A stretch of 64,000 nt of DNA from Pseudovibrio sp. Alg231-02 (lineage in GTDB: Bacteria > Pseudomonadota > Alphaproteobacteria > Rhizobiales > Stappiaceae), in NCBI RefSeq assembly GCF_900143565.1, contig NZ_FREX01000004.1, forward strand, positions 1 through 64,000. Direction: 5' to 3'. Below, one piece after another: positions 26,263-36,600 of this stretch. Each line of letters begins with the position of its first letter. Positions within the stretch are counted from its first letter, which is position 1. The notes under the pieces were generated by a model, which worked only from the letters and a program-made list of their open reading frames with translations, did no database searches and was not told where the DNA came from. The translations under genes and the position numbers were made by a program.

Positions 26263-27105
26263 CTAGTGCGTCGTGGTTACAAGGTCAGCCCCGAACCACT
26301 TTTGTGAAAGCTCAACCAAAGTGCCATCAGCCCGCATTTCCTCAATGATTTCACCGATTTTCTTGGAAAACTCAGGGTCATCACGAGACGTCACAACGGC
26401 CAAAGGCTCAAAGAACACCGCTTCTCCCAGAATACGGATCGGATAGTTGGCCTTGATCGCTTCCAGAATGGTTGGGACCGAAGTGATGCCAGCATCCAGA
26501 CGCTTGCCATCTCCCAAACGCAGGTCATCCAAAACGTTGCTGTCAGCCTCATAGGTGCGGACCTCACCCGGTGTCACGGCGAACTCGAACGCAGGAGAAT
26601 AAGCAGCGTCCAGCTCCAACTCGTGCTGAAGATAGTACTCGAAGGTTGAACCAGTGCTGGCCCCGATGCGCTTGCCGTTCAGCTCCGAAACCGTTTCATA
26701 AGACGAGTCCTTGTGCACGTAAAACGCAGCAGGCGTGTAATAGTAAACCGCTGGAAAATCGAGCACTTTCGCACGAGCGGGTGTAGGCGTCATGGAGCCG
26801 ATGGACATCTCCCAGCGCCCGCCCCACTTGCCGGATGTAATGGCCTCCCAAGCCGGGTTCAGGAACTCTGCCTTTGCGCCCATACGTTTGGCGACTTCTT
26901 TTGAAACATCAATGTCATAACCTTCAAACACACCATTAGCATTCAGGAATGAAGCTGGCGGATATCCGGAGTTGGTGGCGACGCGGATCACCTTGCTCTC
27001 CATGACGCGGTCCATCACTTCACCGGAAAATGCGGGTTGAGATAAGGCCAGCAAAGACACGCTGACAACCGAGCCAATACTCGCGATTGATTTAATAATA
27101 TTCAT
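26263..27105 (-). CDS. Amino acid ABC transporter substrate-binding protein (family 3)
   Basis: A 280-residue periplasmic protein: signal peptide ending near PAFSGE, then VIRVATNSGYPPASFLNANG, GYDIDVSKEVAKRMGAKAEF and a closing IIEEMRADGTLVELSQKWFG, all typical of SBP_bac_3. It binds a polar amino acid or similar small solute. 13 bp upstream of the permease gene. Confidence 0.93.
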   Translation of the reverse strand: MNIIKSIASIGSVVSVSLLALSQPAFSGEVMDRVMESKVIRVATNSGYPPASFLNANGVFEGYDIDVSKEVAKRMGAKAEFLNPAWEAITSGKWGGRWEMSIGSMTPTPARAKVLDFPAVYYYTPAAFYVHKDSSYETVSELNGKRIGASTGSTFEYYLQHELELDAAYSPAFEFAVTPGEVRTYEADSNVLDDLRLGDGKRLDAGITSVPTILEAIKANYPIRILGEAVFFEPLAVVTSRDDPEFSKKIGEIIEEMRADGTLVELSQKWFGADLVTTTH

Positions 27106-27309
27106 TTACCCCTCCAAATAATAATATTATCCGGGTGATCCTAGGCAACAGAACCAAGGTAAACAAGAGATTCTCATTTATTCATATATGAATACATTTC
27201 AGTTTCATTGAGTGAAATCTATAAGGCTAATCTATTTATTCTTCTGATTGCCCATTTATTAGATAGTATGCGCGATGACTCATAATATTCATCGCACATA
27301 CATCTTCAT

Positions 27310-28227
27310 CTATTGGTATTGAACCGTGCTGCCTTCTGCGATGACATCAAGACCAGCTTCATGCCTCTCCATCGCCTGCACCAGTTTCCAGACCGGTTCA
27401 AGGAACAGCCCAAACGTGGAATGATGAATGGGCAGGACACGTTTCGGCTTCAGGCGATCCACCATCTCCACCACATCTGCGGCATCCATGCTAATCTTCC
27501 CAAGAGCGCCCGTCACACCCACCCCGCCAACATGTGGCACAAGAACATCAATGGCACCAAGGGCTTGGACTTTGGCCATCACATTATCTACCGGGAAGGT
27601 ATCGCCAGTCCAGTACATGGTCCTGCGATAATCACCGGCCACGAACTCAAAGAAGTACCCATTGCCCGGTCCGAGGATCTTCAGGATCTCCGCATTCTCA
27701 GAATGCTCAGCGGGAACTGCCGTGATGGTGATCTGACCAGACTTAGTCGGGAACACCATTTGCTCGCCCCATGGCAGAGCGGTGATATTGGAAAAGCCCT
27801 TCTTTACAAGCACTTGTTTGTCGTGCTCTGTCGTGATCATCGCCATGTCAGAAGCGATTTTCGCTTCTGCTGCTGCATCAAAATGGTCTGGATGGGAATG
27901 ACTGATCAGTGTTGCAGTCACCGCTCCAAGATCAAACGCAGGTAACGCCCCAAATCTTGGCTGCGGTTTGATGTTGGGTCCCTTGGCGAGATCAAACATC
28001 TCATTCGGGTTCGGCATCACAATTGCCTGCTTCCCAACGCCAAAGGCTGGATCTGTGAGGAACGTCACTCCATCAAAACTGATGAGCATTGTAGCGCCGC
28101 CAAGCCACTGTATCTGCAGCGTTTCCTCTGGCGAGTCATTCACTGTGGCATGCGCCAGTACGGGCAAACCAACGGCAGAAACCAGTGCTGTTGTTCCACT
28201 CAAACCAAGAAATTTCCGTCTGTCCAT
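27310..28227 (-). CDS. Tat-exported metallo-beta-lactamase-fold hydrolase (UlaG-like)
   Basis: A 305-residue MBL-fold enzyme. The twin-arginine signal MDRRKFLGLSGTTALVSAVG begins at 28227, with AGGTGA just upstream; a longer frame would bury the signal, so it is rejected. Metal ligands: SHSHPDHFD (HxHxDH), AEHSE, YWTGDTFP and PIHHSTF. It resembles the UlaG/YycJ-like superfamily with a beta-lactamase-like fold. Substrate unknown. Divergent from a LysR gene that probably controls it. Confidence 0.9.
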   Translation of the reverse strand: MDRRKFLGLSGTTALVSAVGLPVLAHATVNDSPEETLQIQWLGGATMLISFDGVTFLTDPAFGVGKQAIVMPNPNEMFDLAKGPNIKPQPRFGALPAFDLGAVTATLISHSHPDHFDAAAEAKIASDMAMITTEHDKQVLVKKGFSNITALPWGEQMVFPTKSGQITITAVPAEHSENAEILKILGPGNGYFFEFVAGDYRRTMYWTGDTFPVDNVMAKVQALGAIDVLVPHVGGVGVTGALGKISMDAADVVEMVDRLKPKRVLPIHHSTFGLFLEPVWKLVQAMERHEAGLDVIAEGSTVQYQ

Positions 28228-28324
28228 CTTGTCACCTATCTCTATATGGAGCATAGGGCTAGCAAACTCTGAGCGGCTGGAGTATTCAGATAATACTATC
28301 ATCATTAAACGATATAGTTGCATA

Positions 28325-29170
28325 ATGACGAACATCATCCAGTTGCAAACCTTCGTTGACGTCGCTCGCCTGAACTCCTTCACTGAGGCCGCAGAGCAAC
28401 TGAGTATTCCCCGTTCAACGGTCACAGCTCGCGTGCAAGCGTTGGAGGAACGGCTCGGCGTGCAATTGCTTCACCGCACCACACGGCGGGTTTCTTTGAC
28501 GCTGGAGGGGGAACGGTTTTTGCAGCAGTGCGAGCCAGCTTTGGAGGCGCTTTTACAAGCTGAAAGTGACCTGCTAGAGAAAGACGAACTCTCTGGAAAC
28601 ATTCGCCTTTCCGTCCCCACAGATTATCCGGCAGAAACGCTGGAAGCGCTGCTGACCAGCTTTGGCACACTACATCCCAAGGTCTTATTTTACGTTGATA
28701 TGAGCGACAGTCCGGTGGATCTCGTGGCAGATCACTTCGATCTTGCCATCCGCGCGCGGCATCCAGGAGACGAAACCCTGATCGCGCAGCGCTACACTTA
28801 TGACCCTGTTGGACTATTCTCTCGCAAACCGCACAAACTCATCACAGAAGACAACATTGCCTCCTTTGCTCTCCGAGATCCGGGAGGCTTTCTAGCTGAG
28901 TTCTCGGTGGGTACAACCTCCACTCATACGATAGAGACCACCAACTTCCGTTTGACCAAACAACTCGCATTATCAACGGATTACGTTGTTGTGTTGCCGA
29001 TTTCTCTTTGTGAGCATGACGTGGAACAAGGCCGGTTACATCACCTAAAAACCACGCTGCAGATTCCTGAGGTGCCGCTTTACATTGTAACCCCAGCCCG
29101 AAAGCACAGACCGAAACGCACACGGGCTTTTATCCAACACATCATAGAGTGCGCAAAGGCCCGCCGGTAA
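28325..29170 (+). CDS. LysR-family transcriptional regulator
   Basis: A 281-residue LysR protein: helix-turn-helix LNSFTEAAEQLSIPRSTVTARVQALEERLG (residues 17-46, quoted in part) and an effector domain with SGNIRLSVPTDYPAETLEALL and DLAIRARHPGDETLIAQRYT. Divergent from the Tat MBL-fold hydrolase with a 97-bp shared promoter region, the classic LysR arrangement. The ATG at 28325 is favoured over upstream starts because HTH homology begins there. Confidence 0.92.
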   Translation: MTNIIQLQTFVDVARLNSFTEAAEQLSIPRSTVTARVQALEERLGVQLLHRTTRRVSLTLEGERFLQQCEPALEALLQAESDLLEKDELSGNIRLSVPTDYPAETLEALLTSFGTLHPKVLFYVDMSDSPVDLVADHFDLAIRARHPGDETLIAQRYTYDPVGLFSRKPHKLITEDNIASFALRDPGGFLAEFSVGTTSTHTIETTNFRLTKQLALSTDYVVVLPISLCEHDVEQGRLHHLKTTLQIPEVPLYIVTPARKHRPKRTRAFIQHIIECAKARR

Positions 29171-29256
29171 GACCAAATGGCTTATGGGCGTAGGCTGAGC
29201 AATTCGGTAGTATCCCCGCAGATTTTAGTGACTGTGATTGCATGGGACGAGAGAGT

Positions 29257-30042
29257 ATGGCGCAGGATACCCTTTTAAAAGAACAGCTTGGTGGTGTTTT
29301 GAGAATAACGCTCAACCGCCCAGACAAACTCAATGCCCTCTCACCAGAGATGCGTCAGGATCTGCTCTCCGCGTTGAACGAAGCCCACACCAGCTCTGAG
29401 GTGCGCACGGTTATCCTCACCGGTTCAGGCCGCGCCTTTTGCACCGGACAGGACCTCAACGACATCCTGCCCGATAGCACTGGCGAAAAGCCGGATTTGG
29501 GTGATGTTCTTACACAACACTACAGCCCGATTATTCATGCAATCCGACAGATGGAAAAGCCGGTTTTGTGCGCTGTGAACGGCGTTGCAACGGGTGCCGG
29601 GGCTGGTCTCGCCTTTGCCTGCGACATGGTTTTTGCCGCCAAGAGCGCTAAATTCATACACGCTTTCAGCAAGTTAGGACTTGTCCCGGGTGCTGGTGCA
29701 TCCTTTCACTTGCCGCGGATGGTGGGCGAGGTGCGTGCCAAGGGGTTGATGCTGACTGGTATGCCGCTGACTGCGGACCGCGCAGCAGATTGGGGCCTGA
29801 TCTGGGAAGCCATTGAAGATGACCAACTTCAGGGTGAGGTACTAGATATTGCAACTAATCTTGCAAAAGGCCCAACATCGGCGTATGCCATGACCAAACA
29901 CCTCATTCATGCATCAGCTGATAGCACGTTGGAAGACCAGCTTGTGCGGGAAGCGGAGATGCAGCGTCGGGCTGGAAATTCGGAAAACCATACCGAGGGC
30001 CTGAACGCGTTTCTTGAAAAACGCTCACCTGTTTTCAAATAG
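29257..30042 (+). CDS. Enoyl-CoA hydratase/isomerase family protein (PaaG-like)
   Basis: A 261-residue crotonase-fold enzyme: LNRPDKLNALSPEMRQDLL, ILTGSGRAFCTGQDLND (oxyanion-hole loop), AVNGVATGAGAGLAFACDMV and the PaaG-like HAFSKLGLVPGAGASFHLPRMVG. It acts on an acyl-CoA in beta-oxidation or in phenylacetate-type catabolism. There are no other paa genes here, so the pathway is not established. The start could be 29242 or 29257. Confidence 0.9.
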   Translation: MAQDTLLKEQLGGVLRITLNRPDKLNALSPEMRQDLLSALNEAHTSSEVRTVILTGSGRAFCTGQDLNDILPDSTGEKPDLGDVLTQHYSPIIHAIRQMEKPVLCAVNGVATGAGAGLAFACDMVFAAKSAKFIHAFSKLGLVPGAGASFHLPRMVGEVRAKGLMLTGMPLTADRAADWGLIWEAIEDDQLQGEVLDIATNLAKGPTSAYAMTKHLIHASADSTLEDQLVREAEMQRRAGNSENHTEGLNAFLEKRSPVFK

Positions 30043-30100
30043 CGCCCGTATTCTTCTCGTGTGGTTGCGGCGCCTCCCAAAATCATAATTGAGGATACAT

Positions 30101-30466
30101 ATGGGCATTATTGCACTTGATCACGTCCAGATGACCATGCCAGCAGGGCAGGAAGAGGCGGCCCGCGCTTTCTTCATCGGGCTGCTCGGTTTTACCGAAG
30201 TCGAAAAACCTGCGTCTTTACAAGGCCGTGGCGGAGCATGGTTCACCGCAAGCAGCGTTAACCTGCATGTTGGCGTGGAAGATCCGTTCACCCCAAACAA
30301 GAAAGCCCATCCCGCCTTTTTGTTTGATAGCCTTCAGGAAACGGTTGATCGTCTGGCCGCAGCAGGCGCTGTGTTGAAGGACGACAAGCCATTGCCGGGC
30401 TATATCCGCAAGTTCACCGAAGACCCGTTTGGCAACCGCATCGAGTTGATGCAGAAGACGGCCTGA
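30101..30466 (+). CDS. VOC/glyoxalase-superfamily protein 1
   Basis: A 121-residue VOC-fold protein. Metal-ligand candidates are in LDHVQMTMP (His6), NLHVGVEDP and the terminal DPFGNRIELMQ. Substrate unknown. The ATG at 30101 is preceded by GAGGA. Paralogous to the next gene, indicating a tandem duplication. Confidence 0.88.
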   Translation: MGIIALDHVQMTMPAGQEEAARAFFIGLLGFTEVEKPASLQGRGGAWFTASSVNLHVGVEDPFTPNKKAHPAFLFDSLQETVDRLAAAGAVLKDDKPLPGYIRKFTEDPFGNRIELMQKTA

Positions 30467-30624
30467 CTGCTGGCGCTGCACGCCAGAATAGAATTCAAAT
30501 TTCTGCTTTAGACATTGATAAATAAACAGAAAATCTTCGAGTTTTCGAAAACCTCACGATATCCTGTGTGTGTTAGAGGGTGAGTTAATCAAGCAAGCTC
30601 ACCTCGGCACAGGAGCCTCGGCAG

Positions 30625-31008
30625 ATGACCATTCTCGGTTTGCAACACATCAACCTTCCCATCGCGCCTGACGGGGATAAGCTCGCCCGCGAGTTTTACG
30701 TGGACCTGTTGGGTTTTGAAGAAATTGAGCGGCCTGAGATAGCGCGGCACCAACAAGGTGGTTGGTTTTCAGTAGGTTCTGTCAATCTGCACCTGAGCGT
30801 TCAAGACCCGTTTGTCGCCAACAAGGTGGGGCATCCGGCCTTCGTGGTGGATGATATCATGAAGCTCACAGAGCACCTGCGGGATGCGGGCTATGAGGTT
30901 TCGGAGGACCCGACCTTCATTGGTTTCCTGAGAAGAACCACCCATGACCCCTTCGGCAACCGCGTTGAACTGATGCAGCCCGAGGACATGGTGCAGCACA
31001 AACTATAG
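30625..31008 (+). CDS. VOC/glyoxalase-superfamily protein 2
   Basis: A 127-residue VOC protein: LQHINLPIAPDGDKLAREFYVDLLGF, SVNLHLSVQDPF and DPFGNRVELMQ. About half identical to the preceding VOC protein. The terminal codons overlap the convergent serine-hydrolase-like gene by 6 nt. Function unknown. Confidence 0.88.
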   Translation: MTILGLQHINLPIAPDGDKLAREFYVDLLGFEEIERPEIARHQQGGWFSVGSVNLHLSVQDPFVANKVGHPAFVVDDIMKLTEHLRDAGYEVSEDPTFIGFLRRTTHDPFGNRVELMQPEDMVQHKL

Positions 31009-32217
31009 CTTTTTCAGCTCCTGCAACAACGCGTTGGTGAGGCCGAGCAACTTGCCCTCCGGCAGAATATCCTCGTGGTTCCACGTCACCGCAACCTGCC
31101 AATGCGTCCCATTCAAACCTTTGAGATCATAGGTAAAATTAAGAACACCGATCTCGCTTCCAGCTTTGAAAGCAATGCGTTGCCAGTCGGTCTTTTCCGC
31201 CAGGCCAGGGTTGAACTGCATCGCCTTGTCATCTGCTATTTCGCCGATCACATCGCAGAGTTCTTCCGCGCTTGCATACCATTCCACTCCGCTGAGATAT
31301 GGGTCGGCCACATCCTCAATCACGGGCAGTGAACGTTCCTCGATTTTCTCCAGAATTTTCCGGCGCTTAGCAACACCCGCCTGACCATATTTCTCGGCAA
31401 GATCACGATCCGCCTTGAGTTGATAAAACTGACGAGATGTCAGGAACGGCGTCCGTTCTTCCCGCGTTTCCAGTGGCTTAGTGCCGATGAGGTTGAGAAC
31501 AACATCAGCAGCGGAATTGTCAGAGGCCGCCATCATATGCTGTGCAACCACCTGTAGGGTCACCAATCCGCCGCTCATTTTAGCGTAAAGACTGCTAACT
31601 GGATGGGATTCCAAGTCTTTTTCCAGTCGAACCTTCTGGTTCCACTTCAGCTCACCGCTTTTCACACGGCGCACCAGTTCCTGCATCACAAACAGCTTGT
31701 AAGCTGGGCCAATCGCCAAGGGTTGATCTGCATTTTTGCTGAAAAATTCTACACCATCTTTGCGAATGAGAAGGCTGGACGTTCCAACGATCTCTTGCAT
31801 CAGAGACAGGCACTCATCAAGGTTTTCGACCTGATACAGCGCGGGCTTAATAAATAAGCCTTTGATTTTGCCGGATCTTTCCCGCTCCAACAAGACGACG
31901 ATCTTAAAGTGCGTTGTTTTGACGAGAAATGCGTTTTTTTGCGTTTTTTTGCTGATTTCTTGCGCTGCTCCGTAAGCGGCAAGTGCATCCTCCAAAGACC
32001 GCCTCAGCCCCTGTTCTCCAACCAGAGAAAGGAAGCCGGTCGAGAACATGGAAAGGTCATCGCCGTTGCCATTCCAGAGTAGAAACAGCAGGTCCATATC
32101 AGACGTGTTGCGCAGCGCAATCATCTCTGGCGTGATCCGCTTGGCGGGAGAGAGGTTCTCCAACGCATCCTTTAGGCTCAGGATTGGATCAAGAAACATC
32201 TCTTTCAGGGTGCGCAT
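31003..32217 (-). CDS. Class A beta-lactamase-fold protein with replaced nucleophile
   Basis: A 404-residue protein whose C-terminal half follows the penicillin-binding/serine beta-lactamase plan. The SDN triad is clear (AASDNSAAD, residues 232-234), and KTG is represented by KAGS (351-354). At the SxxK position the sequence reads PAYK: the nucleophile Ser is Pro171 (codon CCA, bases 31705-31707) and Lys174 is kept. With a single base change from TCA this is a likely loss of acylation activity, so it may be a binding protein or inactive. The N-terminal ~150 residues are a separate domain without an export signal. Confidence 0.82.
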   Translation of the reverse strand: MRTLKEMFLDPILSLKDALENLSPAKRITPEMIALRNTSDMDLLFLLWNGNGDDLSMFSTGFLSLVGEQGLRRSLEDALAAYGAAQEISKKTQKNAFLVKTTHFKIVVLLERERSGKIKGLFIKPALYQVENLDECLSLMQEIVGTSSLLIRKDGVEFFSKNADQPLAIGPAYKLFVMQELVRRVKSGELKWNQKVRLEKDLESHPVSSLYAKMSGGLVTLQVVAQHMMAASDNSAADVVLNLIGTKPLETREERTPFLTSRQFYQLKADRDLAEKYGQAGVAKRRKILEKIEERSLPVIEDVADPYLSGVEWYASAEELCDVIGEIADDKAMQFNPGLAEKTDWQRIAFKAGSEIGVLNFTYDLKGLNGTHWQVAVTWNHEDILPEGKLLGLTNALLQELKKL

Positions 32218-32479
32218 TTCAAATCGCCTCAGGTCAAACCAGCTGGAATCGTCTCTCTTCTCTTAAAGTGAGCCTGTGAGATTGGCAAAGCCTGTCTTCC
32301 CTCTTCTGCAATAAGCCACAGTTGGGCGAAGTGAGAGGTTGATGCTTAGCCACCTCAGAACAATTCATACCTCGGTCTATAACCAACCAGATCTGCCGGA
32401 ATAAACCGGGTGCGGAAGCTGTTAGGTTTGGCCCGCATGCCCTTTCGAAGATTCCCGAGCACTCTATGAGGTTGGTATT

Positions 32480-33571
32480 GTGGAGATCAGTGTCGTTCTT
32501 CCGGTTCACAATTGCGGCAAATATCTGCTGCCTGCATTGCAGAGCATAAAGTACCAGAGCTTCCCTCACTTCGAAGTGCTCATGATCAACGATCACTCTT
32601 CTGATGGATCGGAAGACGTGTGTGCAGACATCGCCTCTGTTGATGACCGGTTCAAGCTGTTGCATTCCCCCCATTTCGGCATGGCTGGCGCCCTCAACTT
32701 TGGCATCTCACAGGCCAGCGGTGTTTACATCGCCCGTATGGATGGCGATGATCTGTGCAGACCAGAGCGGTTTGCCAAGCAGATTGAATTCCTTAAAGAA
32801 AACCCGGACATTTCGTTTCTCGGCACCTTCGCAGATCATATCAACGATCATGACAGGGTCATGGGGGCCTTTGAGTTCCCAGAGGATGATTTCGAGATTA
32901 AAGCGCAATTGGATCGCGGCCAGAACACCTTCGTTCACCCCTCCATGATGATGCGACGCCGCGCACTTGTGGACCTTGGAGGCTATCGCGAGATCTTCAC
33001 GATCTGTCAGGATTATGACCTCTGGTTACGCGCGCAGGACAGGTACTCCTTTGCCAACTTACCAGAGAGGCTTGTTGCCTATCGCGGGTTTCCGGATAAG
33101 CGTGATTTGACCAACAGGTTCTGGAAGCATTTTTACATCACCCGCCTTGCAGAAATCAGCGTGCAGCAACGCCGCGCCGGGCACCGTGATCCGGTGGACC
33201 AGATGGCAGATGAGTTTGATCTGGAAGCCGTTGATGAACGGCTGGTGCGCGAACGCCTCATCTCCGCACGGCAGGATTATTACTGCAACAAAAAAGCCTT
33301 TGTGGATCGCAAATCATTGAACTCAATGGATATCGATCAGGTCAAAGCCTTCCTGCTCAACAATAAGGAAAAGTTCAACAAAAAAGCCCTGGGCCAGGCC
33401 TTCGGGCTTCTGTTTGATCAGGCCATGCGGATTGAAGACACTGAAAGTGCAGAGGTTCTTTACAAACTCCAGCGCGAAATCTCAAAGAGCAGGCACCTCA
33501 AGTCCCTGCTCTCCAAACCCAACAAACTCGTCAAATACGCCCTACGAAAGCGACTGGAGGAAGAGGCATAG
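32480..33571 (+). CDS. Glycosyltransferase family 2 protein
   Basis: A 363-residue GT-A fold transferase: VVLPVHNCGKYLLPALQSIK, INDHSSDGSEDVC and DxD in MDGDDLCRPERF, followed by FVHPSMMMRRRALVDLGGYRE and QDYDLWLR. It transfers a sugar from a nucleotide donor, probably in surface polysaccharide or glycan synthesis. GTG start at 32480 with GAGG upstream. The C-terminal ~120 residues are an extra helical region. The convergent coiled-coil gene follows. Confidence 0.92.
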   Translation: MEISVVLPVHNCGKYLLPALQSIKYQSFPHFEVLMINDHSSDGSEDVCADIASVDDRFKLLHSPHFGMAGALNFGISQASGVYIARMDGDDLCRPERFAKQIEFLKENPDISFLGTFADHINDHDRVMGAFEFPEDDFEIKAQLDRGQNTFVHPSMMMRRRALVDLGGYREIFTICQDYDLWLRAQDRYSFANLPERLVAYRGFPDKRDLTNRFWKHFYITRLAEISVQQRRAGHRDPVDQMADEFDLEAVDERLVRERLISARQDYYCNKKAFVDRKSLNSMDIDQVKAFLLNNKEKFNKKALGQAFGLLFDQAMRIEDTESAEVLYKLQREISKSRHLKSLLSKPNKLVKYALRKRLEEEA

Positions 33572-33592
33572 TCTCACTACGCCTCCTCTTTG
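33561..33592 (+). terminator. Terminator overlapping the glycosyltransferase stop codon
   Basis: GAGGCATAG (33563-33571) pairs with CTACGCCTC (33577-33585) with one G-T wobble and a 5-nt loop, followed by CTCTTTG. It lies at the convergent end of the glycosyltransferase and coiled-coil genes. Confidence 0.6.
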
Positions 33593-33604
33593 AGACCTGC
33601 CTGA

Positions 33605-36600
33605 CTACTTCTTCTTGCCACTCTTAGGTTCCACATCATCACCGAAGAAGTCTTTCTTCTTCTTTTTACCGAGTGCGGCTTTTGCTTTTTCAGATCGTGT
33701 TTTTGGATACTCTTCTTCCATCTTCAAAGCGGCTGCCTTGATCTTAGGAATGAGCTTCCAGGCTTCCTCGAGCTTCAGGTTACGGTGCAGCTCGCCAATC
33801 TCTACAATGAGCGCCTTAAAGGCTTCTCTATTGGTGTAGTATTGGGTCAGCGGCGCTCTTTCTTTCGCCAGCTTTTGCTTCTCTCGTGAACTGCGAGCCG
33901 CATTCTCTTTTGGGCTCAACTCTTTTTGCGCTGCTTCAAACTTTTTATCCAGCCCCACCATCAACTCACAAGCTTTGAAGACAATCTGCTCCATTTCCCA
34001 GATTTCTTTCTTATTGGCCTTGGCTTGTTTTTCTTCTGCGCTCAGATGTTCATCAGAGTTTGCGCGGCGTTCTTCTTCAGCCGCTCTTTCTGCTTCAGCC
34101 GCTGCTTGCCGCTGCTGCATAGCAATCAACTCGTCTTCGAAGGTTCCCTTCTTTTTCTTCCCCAAAGCGGCTTTCAACTTCTCGCCTCTGGATTTTGGGA
34201 ACTCTTCTTCCATCTTCTGAACTGCAGCTTCAAGCGCTGGAATAATTTCGCGAATTGGCTTGATATCCTGCTGGCCGATATGTTTGGAAACATCCGCCAT
34301 GAACTTCTTCACTTCAGCGCTATTCACAACAAAGGCATTGCGCTGTGGTCGGGTTTTCAGGTTCTCTTCTTTTGCATTCAAATCAGCAAGTGACTGGCTT
34401 GCCATGTCGAGAATATGCTCAAAACCTGCAACTTCCTTTCGGGTTGCAGCAGCTTGCTTGAGTGCTTCTTCAAGGCTGTCATAGTAGACCTCAACCTTCT
34501 CCAGTTCCGCTTCACCCTTGGCCTCTTCATCCTGAAAATAGAAATCAGAGGCAGTTAGCAGACAGTCTCTGAGATTGGCGATGATGCCTTTGTAGAAATC
34601 CTTTTCACCCAAGTCCTGGAACAGACCTGTTTTGTCTTCATATTTGGTAATACGAGGATTATGCGCTTTGATGCGTTCCAGAAGGTCAGATTTCGCGTTG
34701 AGTTCGCCTTCAATCGCCTCAGCCCCGTTCAACTGCTCCATCTGCTCTCTGGCTGCCTGGAAGATGTTGTCCATATCATCCAGATCCTGATCGATAGCAC
34801 GCAAGGCGTTTTCAACCACTTTTGGATCCATATTGCCAAGCTCGATGAGACCGACCTTAAAGGTGTCTGCTTGCTCCTGAGCATCGGCATGAGCGTCTGC
34901 GATATCCGCATAGTGGCCTTCGACCTCAGGGTTCTCTCTGGCCCACTTTTCAACCTGCTTCAGTTGGCCAAACCTGTCTCGCACGGCCTGAAGCAACTCA
35001 TCTCTACGGCCAGAGGCATCAGTCTGGACGCCACCTTCTCCAGCATCCGGCATACCAAGTAAGACCCGCATTTTGCCAAGAGCGACTTCGACACCTGCCA
35101 GCAGATCGTCGACCCCCTTCTTATCACGGTTGGACAGAACAACCTGATCCTGGGTGATCAGTGTGAAGGCGTCGTTATTTGCCTTATAGAACTCTGCAAA
35201 CTCCTTGGGCTTTTTCTTCAGCTCTTCTTTGCGGGCCGCAAGATTGGCAAACACACTTTTCACGTTCTTGAGACGGAACTTCATGTCCGCGCTGGTCCGT
35301 TCAATTTCAGCGGTTGCGACATCAAACGCTTCCTGCATATCAGCAATTTGGCTGTTGAACGCGTTCAACGCAGCAACACTTACAGCCGTGCTGTTATCAG
35401 CCATGGCCACATTGAGCGCTTCAAGCGCCTTTGCGGCGAGCGTACGGGCTTGATCGAAGGCTCCAAGATCAACGCTCCAAGCCTGAATCTCAGGCCGACG
35501 CTTCACCAGATTCTGCAATCTCGCAGTCGCTTCTTTTGCCTTGATATCAATGCCGGTAATATCGTTCTTACGGATTTCCTGAGCTTTGGCAAAGAGTTGC
35601 TGCATCTGTACTAAATAAGATTTGGCAGAGGAAACGTATTGCTGAAGTTGTTCGCAATGCGCTTCTTTATCTTCCATATCCTCCTGAGCACAAGCCATGC
35701 CATCCTCATAACTTGCCAGCGCTCCCTGATAGATCGTCTCGAATTCAGGTCCATTCACGTGCTGACAAATCGGACGCCAATTGGCATTGCTTGTGTTGAT
35801 GCCAGTTTTCAAACTGTTCAGGTCTTCTCTCAGGCGTGCCAGACGGTTCTCGAAGACGTCGCCCGCAGTTTCCTGATCTGCTGAAATAATTTCGGCGGTT
35901 TCCGCATCATTGTGCCCTTGCGCCGCCAAGCTGATTTTCTTCATGCGCATGTGCATGGTTCGGCCAGTTTCAACCAAACTATCAATCTTGGGTAGGGCTT
36001 TTTTGACGTCTGAGTCAAGCCAGAGATCTGTCGCCATTTTATGCCCGCCATCCAGAGCATTTTTCGCGACTTGATAGGCATCTTCAAATTCTGTCACAGA
36101 CTTTTTAGACCAACCTGTCTGATCCTGTTTGTGCTCTTCTTCCACCTTTTGGTGCAGGGCAAAAATCGCATCCTGTCGTTCAGCAAGTGCGATCTCTTCA
36201 CCAAACACATCATCAAGGAACTCAACATCCTCCATCGCATGCGCGCCCTTGGAAACCAGACCGAATTCCACATCATCCGCAGTGGCTTTCTTCGCAGTCT
36301 TGGCATTCTTTGGCGTTTCAAAGCACTTCGGCATGTTGCCGATAGCGGCTTTCATCTGCTCGATGGCTGTTTTAGCATCAGCAATACGGTTTTCCGAGAC
36401 GAGCAACTTTGCTTCCTGCCCCAGTGTTTCCACCATGGTCTGGTAGCTTAAAAGGTCAGAAAGCTGTTCTTCGTAAGGGATCTTGTTACGCTGTTTGTAA
36501 TAGGTCCCTGCTTCCTTGAGTAGAGCAGTGACTTCCTGCACGTAGCCGTCCAGTTTGAGAGCAGTTGAAACACCACGATCAAGTGCCTCGCTCATGCCCT

